Below are positions 9,044-17,888 of a DNA stretch of 64,000 nt, in pieces. Source of the DNA: Streptomyces sp. CB01201 (GTDB lineage: Bacteria; Actinomycetota; Actinomycetes; Streptomycetales; Streptomycetaceae). How positions within the stretch are numbered: the first letter of the stretch is position 1; every line of letters begins with the position of its first letter. The translations under genes and the position numbers were made by a program. Below the pieces are notes generated by a model, which had not been told where the DNA came from, searched no databases, and saw nothing but the letters and a program-made list of their open reading frames with translations. The stretch lies in the NCBI RefSeq assembly GCF_002803085.1, contig NZ_NNBJ01000001.1, forward strand, positions 928,656 through 992,655, given 5' to 3'.

Positions 9044-11101
9044 TCAGATGTCGAGGAAGCGGACATCCCGCGCGTTGCGCTGGATGAAGGAGCGCCGCGC
9101 TTCGACGTCCTCGCCCATCAGCACCGAGAACAGGTCGTCGGCCAGCGCGGCGTCGTCGAGCGTGACCTGGCCGAGGACCCGGTGCTCGATGTCCATCGTG
9201 GTGACGCGCAGCTCCTCGGCGTTCATCTCGCCCAAGCCCTTGAAGCGCTGGATCGAGTCCTCCCGGACCCGCTTCCCGGCCTCGCGACCCGCCGCCACCA
9301 GTGCGTCGCGCTCGCGGTCCGAGTACGCGTACTCGATGTCGTCCCGAGCCCACTTGATCTTGTAGAGCGGGGGACGCGACAGATAGACGTAACCGCCTTC
9401 GATCAGGGGCCGCATGAAGCGGAAGAGGAAGGTGAGGAGCAGGGTGCTGATGTGCTGGCCGTCGACGTCGGCGTCCGCCATCAGGATGATCTTGTGATAG
9501 CGGAGCTTCTCGATGTCGAAGTCCTCGTGGACCCCGGTCCCGAAGCCCGCGATCAGCGCCTGGATCTCGGTGTTCTGAAGGATCTTGTCGAGCCGGGCCT
9601 TCTCGACATTCAGGATCTTGCCCCGGATCGGCAGGATCGCCTGGAATTCGGGGTCGCGCCCGGACTTCGCGCTGCCGCCTGCGGAGTCGCCCTCGACGAT
9701 GAAGATCTCGCACTTCGCCGGGTCGTTGGACTGGCAGTCCGACAGCTTGCCGGGCATCGCGGCCGATTCGAGGAGACCCTTGCGGCGGGTCAGATCCCGC
9801 GCCTTGCGTGCGGCGACGCGCGCGGTGGCGGACGCGACCGCCTTGCGCACGATGTCGGCGGCTTCGTTCGGGTGGCGGTCGAACCAGTCCGACAGGTGCT
9901 CGTGCACCACCCGCTGCACGAACGTCTTCGCCTCGGTGTTGCCGAGCTTGGTCTTGGTCTGGCCCTCGAACTGCGGCTCGCCCAGCTTGACGGAGACGAT
10001 CGCCGTCAGGCCCTCGCGGATGTCCTCGCCGGTGAGGTTGCCGTCCTTCTCGCGCAGCAGGCGCCGTTCGCGGGCATAGCGGTTGACGAGGGTGGTCAGG
10101 GCGGTGCGGAAGCCCTCCTCGTGGGTACCGCCCTCATGGGTGTGGATGGCGTTGGCATAGGAGTACACGCTCTCCGTGTACTGGGTGTTCCACTGCATCG
10201 CGACCTCGACGGACAGCAGGCGCCCGGTGTCCGCTGCCGCGATGCCGATGACGGTCGGATGCACGGGCTCGCGCTTGCGGGCGTTGAGGTGGCGCACGAA
10301 GTCGACGATGCCGCCGTCGTACCGGTAGGCGACGCTCCTGGCGGCCTGCTCCCGTGGGAGGTGCGATCCGGCCTCGCCCGCGCCGGCCGTCTCCCGCGCC
10401 GCCGTCCGTTCGTCGGCCAGCGTCAGTGTCAGGCCCTTGTTGAGGAAAGCCATCTCCTGGAAGCGCCGGGACAGCGTCTCGAAGGCGTAGTCGGTGGTGT
10501 CGAAGACGTCGGGGTCGGCCCAGAACGTGATGGACGTACCCGTGCGCGAGGTCTCCTCGTGCCGGACCAGCGGCCCGGTGGGCACCCCCTGCGTATAGGA
10601 CTGGGTCCACCGGTGGCCGTCCGCACGCACCTCGGCCGTCAGCCGTGACGAGAGCGCGTTGACCACCGACAGGCCCACGCCGTGGAGCCCCCCGGAGACG
10701 GCGTACCCGCCGCCGCCGAACTTGCCGCCCGCGTGCAGCACGGTCAGGACGAGCTCGATGGCCGGGCGGCCCGTTCCGGGGTGGATGCCGACGGGAATGC
10801 CACGGCCGTTGTCCACGACCCGCACTCCGCCGTCGGCCAGGATCGTCACGTCGATCCGGTCGGCGACCCCGGCCATCGCCTCGTCGACGGAGTTGTCCAC
10901 GATCTCCTGCACCATGTGGTGCAGACCCCGCTCACCGGTCGAGCCGATGTACATGCCCGGCCGCTTGCGGACGGCGTCAAGACCCTCCAGAACGGTGATC
11001 GCGTTCGCGTCGTAGGAACCGGGGGACGCCCCGCCCCCGGCCGACATGGCGGTGGCGGCGCCGGCGGTAGCGGTGGTGGTCGGAACTCCGGAGTCGGTCA
11101 A
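9044..11101 (-). CDS. DNA gyrase B-subunit paralogue
   Basis: The 685-residue protein carries the complete GyrB architecture: GHKL ATPase motifs ([39 protein letters not shown]), a transducer domain, the TOPRIM motifs [14 protein letters not shown] and [10 protein letters not shown], and the C-terminal [12 protein letters not shown] typical of gyrase B. The housekeeping gene normally sits beside recF and gyrA near oriC, whereas this copy is alone between a hypothetical gene and a lipid operon, so it is likely a second copy. Such duplicates can confer aminocoumarin tolerance, but I cannot show that here. The first 30 residues are a low-complexity Ala/Thr/Gly tail. TTG 11101 is chosen because GGGAG lies 7 nt upstream. 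Confidence 0.9.
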   Translation of the reverse strand: MTDSGVPTTTATAGAATAMSAGGGASPGSYDANAITVLEGLDAVRKRPGMYIGSTGERGLHHMVQEIVDNSVDEAMAGVADRIDVTILADGGVRVVDNGRGIPVGIHPGTGRPAIELVLTVLHAGGKFGGGGYAVSGGLHGVGLSVVNALSSRLTAEVRADGHRWTQSYTQGVPTGPLVRHEETSRTGTSITFWADPDVFDTTDYAFETLSRRFQEMAFLNKGLTLTLADERTAARETAGAGEAGSHLPREQAARSVAYRYDGGIVDFVRHLNARKREPVHPTVIGIAAADTGRLLSVEVAMQWNTQYTESVYSYANAIHTHEGGTHEEGFRTALTTLVNRYARERRLLREKDGNLTGEDIREGLTAIVSVKLGEPQFEGQTKTKLGNTEAKTFVQRVVHEHLSDWFDRHPNEAADIVRKAVASATARVAARKARDLTRRKGLLESAAMPGKLSDCQSNDPAKCEIFIVEGDSAGGSAKSGRDPEFQAILPIRGKILNVEKARLDKILQNTEIQALIAGFGTGVHEDFDIEKLRYHKIILMADADVDGQHISTLLLTFLFRFMRPLIEGGYVYLSRPPLYKIKWARDDIEYAYSDRERDALVAAGREAGKRVREDSIQRFKGLGEMNAEELRVTTMDIEHRVLGQVTLDDAALADDLFSVLMGEDVEARRSFIQRNARDVRFLDI

Positions 11102-11545
11102 GGCGAGGCTCCCTTTCGGGCACGACGAACCACGTTGCCGCGCATGCGCACGGCAGCGGTGGGTCACTGACGGATTGGAGAAGCCCGGGCAGGCGCAAGT
11201 ACGCCCTCAGGGCTGTGACTTCGAGCGTTCCGGACGCCCGAAGGTGATGTTCACTTTACCGGTCGAGCGAACCGGAGATGGGGCACCAAGGCCCCTGTGT
11301 GGCCACTGGAGGCCCTGACGCCCATCCCGGTTAACCCCTCCACGTGGAACCGGCCTTCTCGGCCTCAGTGGCCGCATGCAGCCTTCTGGGGGCATCTGGG
11401 GGACGGGCTCAGAAGGGTAATTCCAGCGTCACACACCGTCTGCCAACGGCGACCAATCCGCAGGGCCCGCGGGACCGAATCACTGACAGACGGGGGCCGG
11501 ACGGTCGGCCCTGCCGTCGTGGTCGGTACGAGGAGGCGCGCGGAG
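11102..11545. other. Divergent intergenic region, gyrB paralogue / lipid operon
   Basis: A 444-bp gap holding the promoters of both units. An inverted repeat CCGGTT (11327-11332) / AACCGG (11348-11353) with a 15-bp spacer is the only symmetric element that stands out. No small ORF with a ribosome site and no clear sigma-factor signature was found. Confidence 0.4.
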
Positions 11546-12805
11546 ATGGAGCGGCGACAGATAGCCGTGGTGGGCAGTGGGGTGGCCGGTCTGACCGCGG
11601 CCCATGTGCTGCAACGGGCCTGTGACGTGACGCTGTACGAGGCGGACGACAGGGTGGGCGGGCATGCCCACACACACGAGCTGCCCCAGGGCCCGGGGAG
11701 GATGGTGCGGGTCGACAGCGGGTTCATCGTCCACAACGAACGCACCTACCCCCTGCTGCTGCGGCTGTTCCGGGAACTCGGGGTGTCCACCCAGGACTCG
11801 GAGATGAGCATGTCCGTGCGGTGCGACGGCTGCGGACTCCAGTACGCCGGGGCTCGCGGGCCCGCAGGCCTCTTCGCCCGGCCGAGCAGTGTCGTACGGG
11901 GTCGCTATCTGCGGATGCTCGCCCAGGTGCCGGCTTTCCACCGGGCCGCGCGCGCCGCACTCGCCGCGGACCGGGAGGGCGAGCTGACCCTCGGGGAGTT
12001 CCTGGCCGAGGGCGGCTTTACGCCCTACTTCGTCCACCACTTCGTGACCCCGCTGGTGTCCGCGGTGTGGTCGTGCGGCCCCGAGATCGCCATGGGCTAC
12101 CCGGCCACGTATCTCTTCCGGTTCCTTGAGAACCACGGGATGCTGTCGGTTCGTGGCGCGCCCAAGTGGCGGACGGTGACCGGTGGTTCGGTCGAGTACG
12201 TCAGCAGGGTCGTCAAGCAGCTGACCGCCGTCCACACCGCGACCGAGGTGCGGGAGGTGCGACGGGAGCCGGGCCGGGCCCGGGTGGTCACCGACGACGG
12301 GGAGCACGCCTACGACGCCGTGGTCATCGCCGTCCACCCCGACCAGGCGCTCCGGCTCCTGGCCGACGCCACCCCGGACGAGTCCCGTGTACTGGGTGCG
12401 TTCCGGTACTCGCGCAACCACACCGTGCTGCACACCGACACCACTGTGCTGCCCACGGCCCGCCGGGCCAGGGCCTCCTGGAACTACCGGATGCCTTCCT
12501 GCCGAACAACGGCGGACAAGGTGCAGGTCAGCTATGACATGAGCCGGTTGCAGCACCTTGAGGGACCGCGGCCCTACATCGTCAGTCTCAACGCGGAGGG
12601 CCGCATCGACGCCGGCCAGGTGCTGCGCCGCATGACGTACGAACACCCCGTCTACACAAGGGAGTCGGTGGCCGCGCAGAGCCACCTGCCGCGGCTGAAC
12701 ACATCCGTGACCGTCTACGCGGGCGCCTACCACGGCTGGGGCTTCCACGAGGACGGCTGCCGGTCCGGGGTCCGGGCCGCCGCCGCGCTGGGGGTGCCCT
12801 GGTGA
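11546..12805 (+). CDS. FAD-dependent oxidoreductase of a lipid-modification operon
   Basis: A dinucleotide-binding motif VVGSGVAGLTAAHVL near residues 8-22, followed by YEADDRVGGHAHT, identifies an amine-oxidase/phytoene-desaturase-fold flavoprotein of 419 residues. This subgroup is typically found with DUF1365 and Cfa-type methyltransferase genes, as here, and is thought to oxidise or desaturate lipid acyl chains. ATG 11546 has AGGAGG (11531-11536) 9 nt upstream. It is the first gene of five that overlap by 4 bp each. In Rhodobacter such clusters make modified or furan fatty acids; which product arises here is inference only. Confidence 0.82.
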   Translation: MERRQIAVVGSGVAGLTAAHVLQRACDVTLYEADDRVGGHAHTHELPQGPGRMVRVDSGFIVHNERTYPLLLRLFRELGVSTQDSEMSMSVRCDGCGLQYAGARGPAGLFARPSSVVRGRYLRMLAQVPAFHRAARAALAADREGELTLGEFLAEGGFTPYFVHHFVTPLVSAVWSCGPEIAMGYPATYLFRFLENHGMLSVRGAPKWRTVTGGSVEYVSRVVKQLTAVHTATEVREVRREPGRARVVTDDGEHAYDAVVIAVHPDQALRLLADATPDESRVLGAFRYSRNHTVLHTDTTVLPTARRARASWNYRMPSCRTTADKVQVSYDMSRLQHLEGPRPYIVSLNAEGRIDAGQVLRRMTYEHPVYTRESVAAQSHLPRLNTSVTVYAGAYHGWGFHEDGCRSGVRAAAALGVPW

Positions 12806-13575
12806 CCGCACCGACCCTGGATCCGACGGTGGACCGGGCACGCACCCCGGTGGCGCCCGCGCTCTACGAATGCGTCGTCTCCCACGCGCGGACCGTCCCG
12901 CTGCGGCACTCCTTCCGACACCGCACCTACATGTGGCTGGTCGACCTGGACGAGCTGCCCGTGCTGCCGCGCCCGCTGCGCCCGCTGGCCCGTTTCGACC
13001 CCCGCGACCACTTCGCCGGCACGGAACCCTCGCTGCGCGCCGGCCTCGACCGCTTCCTGGCCGCGCACGGCACGCACCTGGACGGTGGCCGCGTCCTCAT
13101 GCTCGGGCACGCACGCGTGCTGGGGCATGTGTTCAACCCCCTCACGCTGTACTGGTGTTACGGCCCGGACGGCGACCTCAGGACCGTAGTGGCCGAGGTC
13201 CACAACACGTACGGCGAACGCCACTGCTATCTGCTGCGCACCGACGAGCGGGGCGCCGCTTCGGTGGCCAAGGAGTTCTACGTCTCGCCGTTCTTCCCCG
13301 TCGACGGCTCCTACCGGATGCGGCTGCCCGAACCGGCCGCGAGGCTTGAACTGAGCGTGCAACTGCGACGCGGCGGCGAGCGTCCGTTCACCGCGACCGT
13401 GCGCGGCGTACGCACCAGGGCCACGCCCGGGCGGCTGCTGGCCGCCGCGCTGCGGCACCCGTGGTCGACGGCTGCCGTCTCGATCGGCATCCGCCGACAC
13501 GGCCTGCGGCTGTTCCTGCGCAGGCTGCCCGTCCAACCCCGACCCCGCCACTGTCTCCAGGAGGGCATGAAGTGA
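12802..13575 (+). CDS. DUF1365 family protein
   Basis: The GTG start overlaps the stop of the FAD oxidoreductase gene by 4 bp, so translation is coupled. The 257-residue product matches DUF1365 (LYECVVSHARTVPLRHSFRH at the start, VFNPLTLYWCYG in the middle, EVHNTYGERHCY and KEFYVSPFFPVDGSY later). The many conserved His, Tyr and Cys residues hint at a metal or radical site, but no reaction is established. Its constant association with FAD oxidoreductases and cyclopropane synthases implies a role in acyl-chain modification. Confidence 0.85.
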   Translation: MTAPTLDPTVDRARTPVAPALYECVVSHARTVPLRHSFRHRTYMWLVDLDELPVLPRPLRPLARFDPRDHFAGTEPSLRAGLDRFLAAHGTHLDGGRVLMLGHARVLGHVFNPLTLYWCYGPDGDLRTVVAEVHNTYGERHCYLLRTDERGAASVAKEFYVSPFFPVDGSYRMRLPEPAARLELSVQLRRGGERPFTATVRGVRTRATPGRLLAAALRHPWSTAAVSIGIRRHGLRLFLRRLPVQPRPRHCLQEGMK

Positions 13576-14849
13576 AGGCCGCTGTCTCGTACCCCGACGA
13601 CCGGAGCACCACCGCCGCACCGCGGGTGCGCGTGGACGCGTCCCGGTGGCCCGACGTGGCCAGGGTGCCCCGCAGCTCGCCGGTGCGCGCACGGGTGGCC
13701 GAGCGGATCGTGCGGCGGGCGCTCGGCCGGCTGCCGTTGCGGGTGGAGCTGGGCGCCGCCCCGCACACCGGCGACCAGGGCCCGCTCGTCACGGTCCACG
13801 ACCCGCAGGCCTTCTTCCGCCGCCTCGGCACGGACGGGCTGATCGGGTTCGGCGAGTCGTACATGGCGGGGGAGTGGGACACCGACGACCTGGTCGGTGT
13901 CCTCACGGTGCTTGCCGCCAACGTCGCCTCGCTCGTGCCGCGTCCGTTGCAGAGCCTGCGCGGGCTCTGGGCGCGGCGCCACCCGGCCCCGCAGCGCAAC
14001 ACCCTGCACGGGGCGCGGGCCAACATCAGCCGGCACTACGACCTGTCCAACGATCTGTTCGCCCTGTTCCTCGACGAGACCATGACCTACTCCGCGGCCG
14101 TCTTCCGCGGCTTCCCGGCCCAGTGGCCGAAGCTGGCCGACGCACAGCACCGCAAGATCGACCGCCTGCTCGACCTGGCCCAAGTCACCGAAGGCACAAG
14201 GCTGTTGGAGGTGGGCACCGGCTGGGGAGAGCTCGCCCTGCGGGCGGCCGCCCGGGGCGCCCAGGTGAAAACCGTGACCCTCTCCCAAGAGCAGCGCGCC
14301 TATGCGATCCAGCGCATCGAAGCGGCCGGCCATGCGGACCGCGTCAGTGTCGAGCTGTGCGACTACCGGCAGGTGACGGGAGACTTCGACGCCATCGTCA
14401 GCGTCGAGATGATCGAAGCCGTCGGCGAGGAGTACTGGCCCGTCTACTTCGACACCCTGTCCGGCCGGCTGGCCCCGGGCGGGCGGATCGTGCTGCAAGC
14501 CATCACCATGCCCCACGAGCGCATGCTGGCCACCCGTGACACCCATACCTGGATCCACAAGTACATCTTCCCCGGCGGCCTGATCCCCTCCGTCGAAGCC
14601 ATGGACCAGGCAGCCCGAGCGGCGGGCCTCGCGACGGTGTACGACGACGCGTACGGACCGCACTACGCCGAGACCCTGCGGCTGTGGCGCGAGCGGTTCG
14701 CGGAGCAGGGCGAACAGGTCGCCGCGCTCGGCTTCGACGCCACCTTCACCAGGATGTGGGAGTTCTACCTCGCCTACTCCGAGGCCGGTTTCCGGGCCCG
14801 CTACCTGGACGTCCACCAGCTGGTGCTCACGAAGGCGGGTGCCCGATGA
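13572..14849 (+). CDS. Cfa-type SAM-dependent lipid methyltransferase, Cys-less paralogue
   Basis: GTG 13572 overlaps the preceding stop by 4 bp and has AGGAGGG 6 nt upstream. The SAM-binding motif LLEVGTGWGELALRAA lies near residue 211 and IHKYIFPGGLIPS is typical of cyclopropane-fatty-acyl-phospholipid synthases. At the bicarbonate pocket known from E. coli Cfa (Cys139, Glu239, His266, Tyr317) this protein has Ala (MTYSAAVF), Glu (MIEAVG), Gln (VLQAIT) and Tyr (GPHYAETL). Loss of Cys and His argues against classical cyclopropanation and for a branched-methyl or methylene product, though that is inference. 425 residues. Confidence 0.88.
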   Translation: MKAAVSYPDDRSTTAAPRVRVDASRWPDVARVPRSSPVRARVAERIVRRALGRLPLRVELGAAPHTGDQGPLVTVHDPQAFFRRLGTDGLIGFGESYMAGEWDTDDLVGVLTVLAANVASLVPRPLQSLRGLWARRHPAPQRNTLHGARANISRHYDLSNDLFALFLDETMTYSAAVFRGFPAQWPKLADAQHRKIDRLLDLAQVTEGTRLLEVGTGWGELALRAAARGAQVKTVTLSQEQRAYAIQRIEAAGHADRVSVELCDYRQVTGDFDAIVSVEMIEAVGEEYWPVYFDTLSGRLAPGGRIVLQAITMPHERMLATRDTHTWIHKYIFPGGLIPSVEAMDQAARAAGLATVYDDAYGPHYAETLRLWRERFAEQGEQVAALGFDATFTRMWEFYLAYSEAGFRARYLDVHQLVLTKAGAR

Positions 14850-16144
14850 AGCCGCTCGCGCCGCGCCTGGCCGAGGCCGTCGAGGGATACCTGGGAGCCA
14901 TGCCGCTACGGCTGCGGGCCTGGGACGGCAGCGAAGCCGGGCCCGCCGAGGCGCCGACGGTGGTGCTGCGCTCACCACGCGCCCTGCGCCGTCTGCTCTG
15001 GCAGCCCGGTGAACTGGGCCTGGCCCAGGCCTACATCGCGGGCGACCTCGACATCGAGGGCGACCTCACCGCCGGACTCGGCGCCGTGTGGCGCGCGGTC
15101 CGCGAGCGCGGGCCCGGCCCCGGCCCCGGCCGTCAGCTGCCGCACCGGCACCTGACCGCCGCCCTCGCCGCACTCCGGTGCGGCGCCGTCGGCCCGCGCC
15201 CGCCCGCCCCCGGCGCCCGCCAGGCCCGCCTGCGCGGCCGACCGCACTCCACCGACCGGGACCGTGCGGCGATCAGCCACCACTACGACCTGTCCAACGA
15301 GTGGTACGCGCTGCTCATGGACGACTCCATGGCGTACTCCTGCGCCTACTGGACCCGCCCCGACGACCCGCACTACGGACTGGCCGAGGCCCAGCGCGAC
15401 AAGCTGGAACTGATCTGCCGCAAGCTGGCCCTGACCCCCGGCGCCCGCCTCCTGGACGTGGGCTGCGGCTGGGGGAGCCTGTCCCTGTACGCCGCCCAGC
15501 ACTTCGGTGCCCGCGTCACCGCGGTCACCCTGTCCCGGGAACAGCGGGACTTCGTCGCCGCCCGAGTCCGGGAGCGGGGCCTCGACGACCTGGTGAAGGT
15601 GCACCTGCGGCACTACCGGGACATCGCGGGGGCCGACTACGACGCCGTCTGTGCCATCGAGATGGGCGAACATGTCGGCGCGGCGCAGTATCCCGCCTTC
15701 GCCGCGCGCCTGCACGCGCTGCTGCGCCCCGGCGGCCGACTGCTGATCCAGCAGATGTCGCGCACCGGAACCGCCCCCGGCGGCGGCGCGTTCATCGAGT
15801 CCTACATCGCCCCCGACATGCACATGCGGCCGCTGGGAGACACCGTCTCGCTGCTGGAGAACGCCGGGCTCGACGTGTGGGCCGTGGAGTCGTTGCGCGA
15901 GCACTACGTCCGTACCATCGCCGCCTGGTACGCCACCCTGGAGGCGCGCTGGGCGGAGTTCGTGGCCCTTGGCGGGCAGGAGACGGCCCGGGTCTGGCGG
16001 CTGTATCTGGCGGGGGGCGGTCTCGCGTTCGCCGAGCGCCGCATGGGCGTCGACCAGATCCTCGCCGTCCGCCCCGGCACGGACGATACGGCGAGCATGC
16101 CCGCGACCCTGTACGACTGGTACCGGCCCGAGGAGACACCGTGA
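14846..16144 (+). CDS. Second Cfa-type SAM-dependent lipid methyltransferase
   Basis: ATG 14846 overlaps the previous stop codon (ATGA). The 432-residue protein has SAM motif LLDVGCGWGSLSLYAA near residue 203. Unlike its upstream paralogue it keeps the pocket cysteine (MAYSCAYW), the glutamate and its following His (MGEHVG) and the tyrosine (REHYVRTI), but has Gln in place of His266 (LLIQQMS). It therefore resembles true cyclopropane synthases more closely. An N-terminal Pro/Gly/Arg-rich linker around residues 85-135 separates a lipid-binding segment from the catalytic domain. It probably acts on unsaturated phospholipid acyl chains at the membrane. Confidence 0.88.
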   Translation: MKPLAPRLAEAVEGYLGAMPLRLRAWDGSEAGPAEAPTVVLRSPRALRRLLWQPGELGLAQAYIAGDLDIEGDLTAGLGAVWRAVRERGPGPGPGRQLPHRHLTAALAALRCGAVGPRPPAPGARQARLRGRPHSTDRDRAAISHHYDLSNEWYALLMDDSMAYSCAYWTRPDDPHYGLAEAQRDKLELICRKLALTPGARLLDVGCGWGSLSLYAAQHFGARVTAVTLSREQRDFVAARVRERGLDDLVKVHLRHYRDIAGADYDAVCAIEMGEHVGAAQYPAFAARLHALLRPGGRLLIQQMSRTGTAPGGGAFIESYIAPDMHMRPLGDTVSLLENAGLDVWAVESLREHYVRTIAAWYATLEARWAEFVALGGQETARVWRLYLAGGGLAFAERRMGVDQILAVRPGTDDTASMPATLYDWYRPEETP

Positions 16145-16968
16145 ACGGTTTCCCGTGGCACGCCTTCGCCGGCAACCTGGCCCTGACGGCCGTCACGGCA
16201 CTCGCCGTCGTGCTCATCACCTTCGCCGTCGCCGTGGTCAAGGGGCACCACCGGATCGTCGACATCGCCTGGGGCCTCGGTTTCGCAGCGGTGGCTCTGG
16301 TCGGCTACGCGGCCTCGGCCGGCCACGGCGACGACGCGCGGCGGCTCCTGGTGACCGCGGCGACCGTCATCTGGGGGGTGCGCCTGGCCGCCCACATCGC
16401 CTGGCGCGGCCGTGGGCACGGCGAGGACCCCCGCTACGACCGCATGCTCTCCAAGGCCCCGGGCAGCCGCAATGCCTACGCCCTGCGCATGATCTACCTC
16501 TTGCAGGGCGCCCTCATCTGGCTGATCTCGCTGCCCGTCCAGGCCGCCCAGTACACGCACGGGCCGCTGGTGCTCACCGCGGTGGCCGGCGGTGTGCTGT
16601 GGGCGGCCGGCCTGGTCTTCGAGAGCGTGGGCGACTACCAGCTGGCCAGGTTCAAGGCAGACCCCGCACAGCACGGCCGGATCATGGACCGCGGCCTGTG
16701 GTCGTGGACCCGCCACCCGAACTACTTCGGCGACTTCCTCGTCTGGTGGGGCCTGTTCGCCCTGGCCTGCGGCACCTGGCAGGCGGCCGCGGTGTCCGTC
16801 CTGTCGCCGCTCGTGATGTCGTACCTGCTCACCCGGGGCAGTGGGCAGCGGCTCCTGGAGGAGCACATGAAGGACCGCCCCGGTTACGCCGCCTACGCGG
16901 CCCGCACCAGCGGCTTCGTTCCGCTGCCGCCGCGCCGCCGGCCAGGGTCGCAGGCGCCCCGCCCGTGA
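16141..16968 (+). CDS. DUF1295 membrane protein (steroid 5-alpha-reductase-like)
   Basis: GTG 16141 overlaps the preceding stop by 4 bp, making it the last gene of the five-gene operon. The 275-residue protein has six or seven membrane segments and the C-terminal signature RGLWSWTRHPNYFGDFLVWW of the DUF1295 / ICMT / sterol-reductase superfamily. Those enzymes use NADPH or SAM on lipid substrates within the membrane. Here it may reduce or methylate the product of the upstream enzymes. The operon ends at the terminator at 17050-17075. Confidence 0.85.
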   Translation: MNGFPWHAFAGNLALTAVTALAVVLITFAVAVVKGHHRIVDIAWGLGFAAVALVGYAASAGHGDDARRLLVTAATVIWGVRLAAHIAWRGRGHGEDPRYDRMLSKAPGSRNAYALRMIYLLQGALIWLISLPVQAAQYTHGPLVLTAVAGGVLWAAGLVFESVGDYQLARFKADPAQHGRIMDRGLWSWTRHPNYFGDFLVWWGLFALACGTWQAAAVSVLSPLVMSYLLTRGSGQRLLEEHMKDRPGYAAYAARTSGFVPLPPRRRPGSQAPRP

Positions 16969-17050
16969 ACGCGCCCAGCCTCTGAACGCGCCGCCCGTCC
17001 GTGAACATGCCCCGTCCCTGAACGTGCCCCGTGTCCCTGAACGTGCCCCG
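16968..17050. repeat. Imperfect short tandem repeats between operon end and terminator
   Basis: Five degenerate copies of a unit of roughly 12-19 bp centred on TGAACRYGCC (for example CCCGTCCCTGAACGTGC and CCCGTGTCCCTGAACGTGC) follow the DUF1295 stop codon and run into the terminator arm CCCCTGACC. They look like slippage products of a short seed. No coding role. Confidence 0.7.
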
Positions 17051-17075
17051 CCCCTGACCGCGGACGGTCAGGGGC
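17050..17075. terminator. Bidirectional terminator
   Basis: A perfect 10-bp stem GCCCCTGACC (17050-17059) / GGTCAGGGGC (17066-17075) with a 6-nt loop, placed between the convergent lipid operon and carbonic anhydrase gene. Confidence 0.82.
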
Positions 17076-17084
17076 CGCGGCATG

Positions 17085-17726
17085 TCAGGACAGAACACCC
17101 TCCGGCACCTCGACGCCACGCGCGATGACCAGGCGGGCCGTGCCGTCGACCAGGCGGTAGGACAGGCCCACCACCGCCGTGGTGCCCGCCTCGACCGCGT
17201 CCGCGAGAACACGCGAGCGGTCGAGCAGCAGGCTGACGCTGTGCCTTATGTGCTCGGCGATGAAGTCCTCGTCCTCGGTGTGGCCCGCGGCCTGCGAGGC
17301 GAGCACGCTCGGGGTGACCCGCTCGATGACGTCCTGGACATAACCGGCCGAGGTCGTGCCGCTCCGCACGGCGGAGCGGGCCGCCGCCACCGCGCCGCAC
17401 GCGTCATGGCCGAGGACCACGACCAGCGGGCAGCCGAGCACACTCACTCCGTACTCGATGCTCCCCAACACCTCCGGGCCCACCACGTGACCGGCGGTGC
17501 GCACCACGAAGAGGTCGCCGAGTCCGCGGTCGAAGATGATCTCGGCGGCCAGCCGGGAATCGGAGCACCCGAACAGCACCGCGAACGGATTCTGGCCGGG
17601 CACCACCTCGGTGCGACGGGCGGCGTCCTGGTTCGGGTGATCCGGCGACCCTGTGACGAATCGCTGATTGCCGCTCAGCAGCGTCTCCAGGGCGGCACGG
17701 GGTGTGGGGGTCTGCGGTGTGGTCAT
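17085..17726 (-). CDS. Beta-class carbonic anhydrase
   Basis: The 213-residue protein shows the zinc ligands and dyad of beta-carbonic anhydrases: Cys54, Asp56 and Arg58 in GCSDSR, and His107 and Cys110 in LGHDACGAV. It interconverts CO2 and bicarbonate in the cytoplasm. It is convergent with an operon containing Cfa-type enzymes that use a bicarbonate ion in catalysis, which is suggestive but may be chance. ATG 17726 has no Shine-Dalgarno sequence; a -10 box seven bases upstream indicates a leaderless transcript. Confidence 0.9.
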   Translation of the reverse strand: MTTPQTPTPRAALETLLSGNQRFVTGSPDHPNQDAARRTEVVPGQNPFAVLFGCSDSRLAAEIIFDRGLGDLFVVRTAGHVVGPEVLGSIEYGVSVLGCPLVVVLGHDACGAVAAARSAVRSGTTSAGYVQDVIERVTPSVLASQAAGHTEDEDFIAEHIRHSVSLLLDRSRVLADAVEAGTTAVVGLSYRLVDGTARLVIARGVEVPEGVLS

Positions 17727-17733
17727 GGGCGGC

Positions 17734-17739
17734 AGGGTA
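17734..17739 (-). promoter_or_regulatory. -10 element for leaderless carbonic anhydrase transcript
   Basis: On the minus strand TACCCT (matching TANNNT) ends exactly 7 nt before the ATG at 17726, so transcription should begin at or next to the start codon. No ribosome site is present between them. Confidence 0.55.
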
Positions 17740-17888
17740 CAACGCCGCCTGCCAGGCAATTCATGGCAGGCCTTGGCAATCGCGGGCCCGGAGCGGCCCT
17801 GCCCGACGGGGTGCCGGGAACAGGCGGGAGCAACTCGTAAGGGTGAGTGGCCAATCCGGCTGCCGATCCGCTCCGAATAGGAGCCGTG

